A DNA stretch of 64,000 nucleotides from NCBI RefSeq assembly GCF_030272615.1, contig NC_081410.1, positions 222,571,415 through 222,635,414 on the forward strand, in the 5' to 3' direction. A model generated the notes under the pieces. The model worked only from the letters and a program-made list of their open reading frames with translations, was not told where the DNA came from and searched no databases. Both the position numbers and the translations under genes were made by a program. Within the stretch, counting starts at the first letter, position 1, and each line of letters starts with the position of its first letter. This document shows positions 56,358 through 64,000 of this stretch, piece after piece. The DNA comes from Cryptomeria japonica (Eukaryota > Streptophyta > Pinopsida > Cupressales > Cupressaceae).

Positions 56358-57480
56358 ATGGCAACTAACACTTCAAATCCATCGGTAACTATCTCCAGAA
56401 GAGAAATCCCTAAGCTTGATGGAACAAATTATGGGAAATGAAAAATCCAAATGGAAACTCATCTTAGATGTATTAGCAAGGATATTTGGGAGATCACTAA
56501 GAAAGGATACACACCTTATGATCCGACATCTGGCAATCTTGCTCTTGAAGACTTGGACAAAAATATTGAAAGTGATTGCAAAGCTAGATAATTCCTCTTG
56601 TGTGCACTTACTGATCAACAAATTATGGGATTGACTGATAAATCATTGGTAAAGGTTATGTGGGATAAATTGCAAACTCTGAATGAAGGTGACCCTACTG
56701 TCAAAATTGCTAAACTTGATGGTTACTGGGTAAGGTATGAAAACTTGAAGATAGAAGATAATGAAAGAATTGAATTATTTATGGAAAGAGTAAATGAGAT
56801 TGTTATGGGAATTTAATGTTGTAAAGGATCTCTGAGTGAAGATGAAATAGTTTCCAAAGCCCTTCCACCGGCTTACAAGATGAAGGCAATTGCAATTAAT
56901 GAATTGAGAACAATGGCAAACACTTTAGTTAACAAAGACATTCTGATTGGGAAATAATCTACTTTTGAGGTTGAAGAATCTGGTCCTTCTAGAGCTGCAA
57001 AGTCTGAACCTACTTTTCATGCATCATCATCATCTACCGGCAAGAATGATTGGAAAGCCCTATATGCAAAATAATTGGAAGATATGAGGAAAGAGGATGA
57101 AGAATTTGAGCAACTTGAAGACCTATTTTCTAGAAGAGTACCTAAAGGACCGACAAGAAGTATGAAGGAAACACATCTTTTAAATGTTTTGCATGTAATA
57201 AGATTGGTCATTTTGCATCTAGATGTCCTGAAAGGAATGCAAGATTTGAAGAGAGAGTCAAGAAATCATTTAAGCCTATTCATAAAAGATATAGATTCAA
57301 GAGAAACAAACAATGCTACATAGCGGATGAGGAAGGAGTAAGTGACGACTCTGAGGATGAACCGGAAACAGACTCTGCTAGTGGATTTGGCAATGGAAAG
57401 GAATGGGTGGTCTATGCTTTAAAGGAAGATGAACCTGAATCGGCTATCAAGAATTAAGAAAAGGCCCTAGTAGAAAAAGT
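56358..57480 (+). pseudogene. gag: Sire-A Gag
   Basis: Starts at ATG 56358. Gag core words match Sire-I: IPKLDGTNYGK, DKLQTLNEGDPTVKIAKL, RYENLKIEDNERIELFMERV, INELRTMANT. In-frame stops replace a Trp (56439-56441) and other codons. A zinc knuckle CFACNKIGHFASRC is at about 57186-57227 in a shifted frame. Acidic tail SDDSEDEPETDS. Broken by at least five stops or shifts. Confidence 0.85.
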
Positions 57481-58860
57481 TGAAGATAAGGATGAATGGG
57501 TAATTGATAGTGGATGCTCGCATCATATGACTGGAGATAAAAGGAAATTTCTATCCCTATAAGAATACAATGGCGGTCAAGTTAGATTTGGAGATGACAA
57601 AGCATGTAGAGGTACTATTTCTTGGGATGGTAAGCATAATACTAATAATGTGTATTATGTAGAAGGTTTAAAGCATAATCTTTTGAGTGTTGGTCAATTG
57701 GTGGATAAGGGATTCCATCTTGAATTCAAAGATAGAAAATGCAAAATCATTAACAAAATTGGTTAGGAGATTGCAACCAGTTTTCAGACTGGAGGTAATA
57801 TCTTTCACTTGAACACTAGTAATAAGACATGTTTGATTGATCATATTGATGAGAGTTGGCTATGACATAAGAGGTTGTGTCATGTTAATTTTGATTGTAT
57901 TGTTAAGATCAATTCAACTAAGGTAGTTAGAGATATACCTAAGATTATGAAGCCTCATAATCCGGTATGTAAGGAATGTCGATTGGGAAAGCAAGTTAAA
58001 ACTTATTTTAAGAGCATATAAGATAAATCTAATGATGTAATAGATTTGATTCACACTAACTTATGTGGTCCATCAAGGATGAGAAGCTTTCAAGGTGATA
58101 GGTATTTCATGCTAATAATTGATGATTATTCTAGAATGATGTGGGTGACTTTTCTTAGGGAGAAGTTTGAAGCTTTTGAGAAATTCAAGATCTTTAAAGC
58201 AAAGGTAGAAACAAAAACTGGATTAAAAATGAAATGTCTAAGATCAGATCAAGGCGGTGAGTTCACTTCTCATGAATTTAATAGTTATTGTGAGACAAAT
58301 GGAATTAGGAGACAATTATTTGCACCTTGGACTCCTCAATAGAATGGACTAGTGGAAAGGAATAATAGAACCATTTTGGATGCAACAAGATCCATGATGA
58401 TGGAAGCCAAATTGCATCACATCTACTGGAGAGAAGCAGTGAGTACAATAGTCTACACATTCAACAAAGTTCACATCAAAGGTGAAACCGTTAAGACCCC
58501 TTATGAATTATAGTTTGGACACACACCTACTATTAAATATTTCAAAATTTTTGGAAGTAAATGCTATATCAAAAGGGATGATTCAATTGGGAAGTTTGAT
58601 CCTAGATGTGATGAAGGAATATTTCTTGGTTATTCAATTCAAAGCAAAACATAGAGATGCTATAATAAAAGATTGCAGAAAACTGTGGAGAGTGCTAATG
58701 TGAAAGTGGATGAGCAATACAGAAATCAATCTATATCATATGACAGGGAACCGATAGTGGAAATGATCATAACTGGACTGACAATGCCTCAATCGGTATA
58801 GGAAAATGAGATAGTTACACCAGTACAACCAGAAAATTCAAGTGACTGATGATCAGAACA
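57481..58860 (+). pseudogene. pol: Sire-A protease and integrase
   Basis: The protease active-site block WVIDSGCSHHMTGDK (57499-57543) is intact. Integrase: the HHCC region has HVNFDCIVKI and CKECRLGKQ. The first catalytic Asp is Asn (HTNLCG, near 58050). The second Asp (RSDQGGEF) and the Glu (LVERNNRT) are kept. The best open piece is 58046-58342. The C-terminal part (FGHTPTIKYFKIFGSKCYIK, GIFLGYS) runs to about 58740. Several Trp or Gln codons have become stops. The RT start is missing. Confidence 0.87.
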
Positions 58861-58863
58861 ATG

Positions 58864-60142
58864 TGTTAGGATAACGAGTGAACAATTGAGAGGAGGGGGG
58901 GGGGGTGAATCAGTTGTTAACAAATTATAACTTTTAATCAACAATACAACCTTAAACAAATCAAGTACCGGTAAAGCACATACAGATGCCGGTAGGAACA
59001 AATATCGGTAAACAATACAACTTATCAATTAACGAGATAATCAATGCAAAGTAACCATACCACATAACACCATGATTTGTACGTGGAAAACTCGAAAAGG
59101 GAAAAACCACAGCGGGAAGCCTACCCACAATCAGATGATACTTCTGTAGAAAGTATGTGTTACAATGAGGGGCCTGCACTTGTAAGAAGACAAACTTCCT
59201 AGAGCATACTGCTCATTACAAAAGAGTCTCACTAACTATGGAGAGGCTACAACCATCTAAAGATAAATGGACAACAATCCAATAGAGTTAATTGCCAAAG
59301 ATAGCATCTACCATGCCTGATTACAGTCCCAGTTAAGCTTAGTGGTGGAGGAGTAAATCCTCTTCTGAATCCAATTCGATCACCAATGATTGACCAACTC
59401 CTCTATCTGAATGATATTACAATATTCACACATTACATTCCTTGACCATGACCTTTTCATTTACCATGATACACTACAAAGAGTTTATACCTCTTATTTA
59501 TACAAACCCTAAGGCCTAAACCAATTAGGTCGGGCACCTAAAAGAGATCATTACATAATTCCTTATTACAATGATATGCCATGTCGTCTTAAGATCAAAA
59601 CAATAATAAAAAATCCATAAATCCTCTCTAAACATCCCAGTAACATGTAGAGTACACGTTGGCATGATACCGATCCATAACCTAAATAGGTACTGGACCT
59701 ATTCTAGGTCCACCACGCCAAAATAATATCTTCAAGTAGTTGAAGCACAATCAAAGAACATCTTGAGCATCCTGAAATCCATCAAGAAGCTGCACCAACA
59801 CCAATTATGCATCCTGTCACGATTCCTCAATGAAAGATTTGTTGGTAAAGCCTTAAACTAGTGTCGATAAGGGTTTACCAGAGTGTATGATAGCATTTGA
59901 TTACCAAGCCAATACCAACTGACCATAACATGCTCATGGAGCATATAACACATGAAATCAAACACACTTCATTGATCCAAACATGCCGAAAGTGTCCAAC
60001 ATGTAGTCTCTTCTTTCGGTAACACTAGATCTTCTACCAGTAACCAAAAGCTGTATGCCGATAACCAATCATAATAGCTAGTGTTGACATCAATGACAAA
60101 AAATTAATGCAAAACATAATCAATTCATCCATAATGCCGATA
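58864..60142 (-). repeat. Sire-B 3' LTR
   Basis: 1279 bp, the inverted counterpart of the Sire-A LTR. The plus strand begins TGTTAGGATAACG and ends CATAATGCCGATA, the latter a decayed form of the TGTTGGCATTATGG start. A run of 10 or more G is at about 58894-58905, and the shared hairpin at about 59080-59125. The polypurine tract on the minus strand adjoins at 60143. Confidence 0.9.
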
Positions 60143-60486
60143 ATCTCCCCCTTTGGCATTGATGGCAATACTAGATGTGAAAAATATCTAAGTACCAAGA
60201 AGTGCCAAACAAGTCTCCCCCTATGGAAGACAACCAACAATCTCCTGAATATCGATAGCTCTCCCCCTATGAATGATATCTCTGTAAGGTTCTGAATGAT
60301 TTTTCACATTACTATCACTCTCCCTTTGACATCAATGCCAAAAATTTGATTAAAATATCAAAGCAATGATATAAGCCTCTGAATCTCAGAGCTAACTACC
60401 CCCCCTAAGTAGTAGTGCCACTCATCAGTGCCAGAATGAATAATGTCTCTGATAATGCATGCCAGACTGATGAAAAACTTCATCAA

Positions 60487-61125
60487 TCAAGTCTCTACCG
60501 AAGGGGCAGAAACCCCTAGTCTGTCTCTCAAATACTTAGATGATTCCTTAGACAGTGGTTTAGTGAATATATCTGCAATGTGTTCTTTAGTGTTCACATA
60601 AACCAATTTGACTTCCTTTGCTTCTACCTTGTCCTTTAGAAAGTTATACTTTATTGAAATATGCTTAGTCTTAGAGTGAAATACCGGATTATTAGACATG
60701 TCAATAGCTGCAGAGTTATCACAATAGATACTACCGGTTCACTACAGTTTACCCTGATATCCTTCAACATTTGCTTCATCAACAAGACTTGAGTGCAATT
60801 AGTTGCTGCTGCAACATACTCAGCTTCTGCAGTAGATAAAGAAATGCATGACTGTTTTTTGCTGATCCATGAAACTAGTTTCTTTCCAAGAAAGAAAGCT
60901 CCACCAGAAGTGCTCTTCCTGTCATCAGTATCACCCGCACAATCTGAGTTAGTATATGCACATAAAGTGAAATCATCATTTTTTAGAATACCATAAACCA
61001 TATTCTGTTGTTCCTTTCAAATACCAAAATATCCTCTTTATTGCACATTCATGATTTTCTTAAGGATTACTTTGATATATTGACACAATACTTACTACAT
61101 TCATAATATCTGACTTAGACTAGAC
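60487..61125 (-). pseudogene. pol: Sire-B RT tail and RNase H
   Basis: The open piece 61001-60651 has the RNase H region: YTNSDCAGDTDDRKSTSGG, WISKKQSCISLSTAEAEYVA and a LMKQMLKDI block. The end (VNTKEHIADIFTKPLSK) is in 60699-60487. Upstream, DIMNVVSIVSIYQ marks the last RT segment at about 61060-61100. The RT catalytic core is absent: an internal deletion joins integrase to this tail near 61120. Confidence 0.87.
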
Positions 61126-62115
61126 TCTATTGAATGTGTAGACTGTTGTATTCACTGCTTCTCTCTAGTAGATATGAGGCAATTTGGCTTCCATCATCAT
61201 AGATCTAGCTGCATCCAAAAAGGTTCTATTCATTCTTTCCACTACTCCATTTTGCTGAGGAGTCCTAGGTGCAGATAGCTATCTCCTGATTCCATTTGTC
61301 TCACAATAACTATTAAATTCATGAGAAGTGAACTCACCGTCATGATCTAATCTTAGACATTTGATTTTCAAACCAGTTTCAGTTTCAACCTTCCCTTTAA
61401 AGATTTTGAATTTCTCAAAAGCTTCAGATTTCTCACTTAGAAAAGTCACCCACACCATTCTAGAATAGTCAGCAATAATCAGCATGAAATACCTATCACC
61501 TTGAAAGCTTCTAGTCTTTACTAGACCACATAAGTCAGTGTGAATCAAATCAAGTACATCATTAGATTTATCATGTATGCTCTTAAAATAACTTCTGATT
61601 TGCTTAGCCAATTGACATTCCTTACATACCGGATTATGAGGCTTCATAATCTTAGGCATATCTTTGACTGCCTTAGTTGAACTGATCTTAACAATACAAT
61701 CAAAATTAACATGACTCAACCTCTTATTCCATAGCCAACTCTCATCAATATGAGCAATTAAACATGTGTTATTACCAGTGTTCAAGTGAAAGAGATTACT
61801 TCCAGTCTGAATACTGGTTGTAATCTCCAAACCAGTCTTGTTAATGATTTTGCATTTTCTATCTTTAAACTGAAGTTGAAAACCCTTATCAATCAATTGA
61901 CCAACACTCAAAATATTATGCTTTAAACCTTTTATATAATAGACATTATCAATATTATGCTTGCCATCCAAAGAAATAATACCTCTACCTTTGATCATAC
62001 ATGCCTTGTCATCTCTAAATCTGACTTGACCACCATTGTATTCTTGCAGGGACAAAAATTTCCCTTTATCTCCAATCATATGATGTGAGCATCCACTATC
62101 AATTACCCATTCATC
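61126..62115 (-). pseudogene. pol: Sire-B protease end and integrase
   Basis: Protease block VIDSGCSHHM at about 62083-62115, then a 266-codon open stretch (62079-61279): LSVGQLIDKGFQLQF, NKRLSHVNFDCIVKI, CKECQLAKQ, first Asp in LIHTDLCGL, second Asp kept in CLRLDHDGEF. A stop separates the block with the catalytic Glu (QQNGVVERMNRTF) at about 61200-61270. It ends at VYTFNRV where the deletion begins, so the C-terminal third is lost. Confidence 0.88.
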
Positions 62116-62990
62116 CTTATATTCATTGCTGCCAGGGCCTTTTCTTCATTTTTGATAGTCAGTTCCAGTTCATCTTCCTTGAAAGCATAGAATGTCATGC
62201 CCAAACTTTTGGGCAAAAACGGAACAATAATTTTTTTTAAAACAACATAAATACATTAAATAATCTACATTTAAAATGGAATAAATAAGTTTTGTCTTAA
62301 CTAAGGGTTAACTCTAGGTTAAATAGAATGGTTTACTAAGTTGATTTAATTCAACTATGTCATTATAGCGTTAATCTAGAGTAGACTAATTATTCCCAAA
62401 AAGGGTCGTCATAACTTAATTAATTTATTAAACTAAATTAGTTAATTTTCTCTAATTAAAATTTCTTTAATAAGTAAATCAAGAGATATTAATTATCTCA
62501 ACAGTATTAAAATACTCAAGACTGAATAAAAATAATGTTAACTCATATTTAAATAATTAATTGAGCAAACATGAATACACTTTTAAATTAAACTAATAGA
62601 GTTATCCCAAATCAAATATAATATTAGACTAATTAATCCATTTTATATTAAAGTCAAATTTAAATCCTCTTAGATATTTAAATCTCAACTATTAAATATT
62701 TGGTCAACAATGACCTCACAGGTTAAATTTTTACATTATACATTTAATAAATTTCTTTAATATATTCCACAAAAGAATTTTAACCCAAACATCCATATTT
62801 AATTAAATATGAAAACTAACTATATAAAATTCTCATTAATAAACCTTGTTAATAAAATTTTAATCAATTATGAGAATAATATTGCTATATAAAAATTAAT
62901 CCCCAATTTTAATTATAATCCCTAAAAAGTCTATAATAAGAACTAATTTTACCCTAGTCAATATTAAGGATTAATTAATCCTACATATTG

Positions 62991-63009
62991 ACTATATATA
63001 AATGGGAGG
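62991..63009 (+). promoter_or_regulatory. TATA box candidate
   Basis: ACTATATATAAATGGGAGG, a strong TATA-like element in plus orientation, about 800 bases inside the proposed LTR. Confidence 0.55.
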
Positions 63010-63073
63010 GAAATTCTTTTTCAAATTTTAAAAAAGAATCCCCCCTCCTTTCATTTTATTATTATTTTATTAC

Positions 63074-63174
63074 AAACCCTATCTAGGGTTGTTTTATTTT
63101 TCTTAATACACTAACCCTATTTTTTTCATTTCCTTATTATCAAGCTAACCCTAACCCGAAATCGGGTTAGGGTT
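63074..63174. repeat. Two hairpins made of AACCCTA words
   Basis: 63075-63090: AACCCTA, loop TC, TAGGGTT. 63147-63174: a perfect 12-bp stem AACCCTAACCCG with loop AAAT. Both lie downstream of the TATA candidate and would be in the transcript leader. Confidence 0.8.
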
Positions 63175-63240
63175 GCTTGTTTATCTCTTTCTCTTTTTTT
63201 TTTTTTTTTTTTTTCTATGTGTGTGTGCAGGTGAAAGAGG

Positions 63241-63535
63241 AGAACTAAGCCCGAGAGACCCATGAAGATGGCCGCTGGGGTTTGAACCGGTGGTGACATG
63301 CAAAGGATGGCGACGACGACCGCTGTGAGTGGCCACCCACAGTGGCGGCCGAGGCCACCACTCACAGTGGTGGCCGAGGCCACCACTGGGGGTCGCGGTC
63401 CATAGTGGCACTGTGACGCCCCTGTGGGACATGACCCACAGTGGTAGCCGAGGTCGCCCCTGTGGATTGCGGCCCACAGAGGGGCCCGAGCTGCCCAATG
63501 GCAACATGCAGGGAGCTTCGGCTACGAGGGTATGG
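63241..63535. repeat. GC-rich segment with degenerate repeats
   Basis: GC content rises sharply against the AT-rich surroundings. The word GTGGCGGCCGAGGCCACCACT and variants (GTGGTGGCCGAGGCCACC, GTGGTAGCCGAGGTCGCC) recur about every 30-60 bases. Open frames exist on both strands but follow the repeat, so I do not call a protein. Confidence 0.7.
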
Positions 63536-63586
63536 GAGAATATATATTTTTTTTGCTATTAAATTTTTTTTACACTTAAATATTTA

Positions 63587-63678
63587 ATATATATATATAT
63601 ATATATGTATGTATATATTTATATAAATATGTATATAAATGTGTATATATATATATAAATGTGTATATATATATACAT

Positions 63679-63772
<94 letters not shown>

Positions 63773-63838
63773 GCAGACATGCATAAATGTAGAATGAACC
63801 AGAATATAAAATTTGTAGCATATTTTATTTTCAGAACA

Positions 63839-63902
<64 letters not shown>
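63587..63902. repeat. Compound microsatellite (AT, AC, CATA, GT)
   Basis: (AT)n at 63587-63606, (AC)38 at 63683-63759 running into (AT)n to about 63772, (CATA)8 at 63837-63868, (GT)15 at about 63873-63902. The open frames across it are artefacts of the repeat. Confidence 0.95.
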
Positions 63903-63905
<3 letters not shown>

Positions 63906-64000
63906 TTTTAAATATAAAGGCATTAAAACTTAACTCCTTTATAATATAAATATATGTGTATATATTGGAGAATATATGTATGTATATATTTATATTCTTA

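Larger units (their letters stand above)
55052..58863 (+). mobile_element. Sire-A: 5' part of a Sirevirus, cut by Sire-B
   Basis: A 5' LTR (55052-56299), primer site, gag, protease and integrase are readable, then the sequence ends at 58863 just before reverse transcriptase, where the inverted LTR of Sire-B starts. It belongs to the same family as Sire-B (LTR ends and PR/IN words are nearly the same) and is a sister of Sire-I. Confidence 0.88.
58864..62192 (-). mobile_element. Sire-B: internally deleted Sirevirus, inverted relative to Sire-A
   Basis: On the minus strand the remaining order is protease end (about 62115), integrase (62079-61110), RT tail and RNase H (61110-60487), polypurine tract (60143-60160) and 3' LTR (58864-60142). 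Most of RT and the integrase C-terminus are missing. The 5' part is cut at 62192 by the next LTR. The right-hand end keeps Gag-tail codons (YAFKEDELEL) like those of Sire-A. Confidence 0.87.
62193..63240 (+). repeat. Probable LTR start of a further element (gypsy-like), plus strand
   Basis: No ORF. It begins TGTCATGCCC with a 7-bp hairpin (62199-62214), exactly where Sire-B coding sequence stops. AT-rich U3-like sequence follows for 800 bases. Then there is a TATA box, hairpins and a pyrimidine-rich acceptor-like site. Some gypsy LTRs start TGTCA. The partner LTR is not in the window, so this is an inference. Confidence 0.5.

Noticed and set aside
63147-63174. Interstitial telomere repeat
   Set aside because: Only two units per arm, in hairpin arrangement, and not the plant TTTAGGG unit in tandem. 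Better seen as an inverted repeat.
63280-63300. tRNA-like B box (GGTTTGAACC)
   Set aside because: No A box at the right distance and no cloverleaf could be drawn.
63126-63562. Open frames across the GC-rich island on both strands
   Set aside because: Stops are rare simply because the segment is GC-rich and repetitive. No start context or domain supports a protein.
63584-63949. Open frames of Cys-Val, Tyr-Ile or Thr-His repeats
   Set aside because: Translations of AC/GT/AT microsatellites, with no protein-like composition.

Overview
This window looks like intergenic DNA from a large, AT-rich plant genome, made almost entirely of nested, decaying LTR retrotransposons. I found no intact host gene, tRNA, rRNA or CRISPR array. 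The plant assignment rests on Sirevirus-type and Tork-type Ty1/copia elements primed by initiator-Met tRNA, and on Tat-type Ty3/gypsy elements with two RNase H modules. A gymnosperm is my guess from the element styles and the repeat density; the sequence does not prove it.

Layout from left to right. (1) 1-15345: a minus-strand Tat-type gypsy element, Tat-1. It runs off the left edge and has its 5' LTR at 14242-15345. A nearly complete minus-strand Sirevirus, Sire-I (2603-9247, target duplication AAGAG), sits inside it. (2) 15346 to about 19265: the 5' part of a minus-strand Tork-type copia element (Tork-T), cut by Tat-1. (3) 19266-22514: a 92-bp tandem repeat, LTR-like debris and a minus-strand RNase H relic. 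(4) 22515-51237: a complete plus-strand Tat element, Tat-2, with target duplication CTATT. It is swollen to 28.7 kb by a minus-strand solo LTR, an unidentified insertion that itself holds a solo LTR, two more solo LTRs, and Sire-C (39215-45710). (5) 51243-55051: no recognisable gene. (6) 55052-62192: the front part of a plus-strand Sirevirus (Sire-A) meeting, head-on, an internally deleted minus-strand copy of the same family (Sire-B). (7) 62193-64000: probably the start of another LTR element on the plus strand, with a TATA box, hairpins, a GC-rich repeat and a compound microsatellite.

The most interesting object is Sire-C. It has the LTRs, primer site and polypurine tract of a Sirevirus but no protease, integrase, reverse transcriptase or RNase H. 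It carries a coiled-coil Gag-like ORF with four zinc knuckles, and one frame of about 1,091 codons with four in-frame stops. That frame encodes a globular N-terminal domain, a basic Lys-rich centre and a long C-terminal coiled coil. It looks like a non-autonomous family that would depend on related autonomous Sireviruses such as Sire-I and Sire-A/B.

Other points of note are large palindromes in the Tat-2 LTRs, a 21-bp minisatellite in the Tat-1 leader, an exon-like segment with splice sites in the Tat-2 leader, G-patch modules in both Tat polyproteins, and a hairpin motif shared by every copia LTR seen here.
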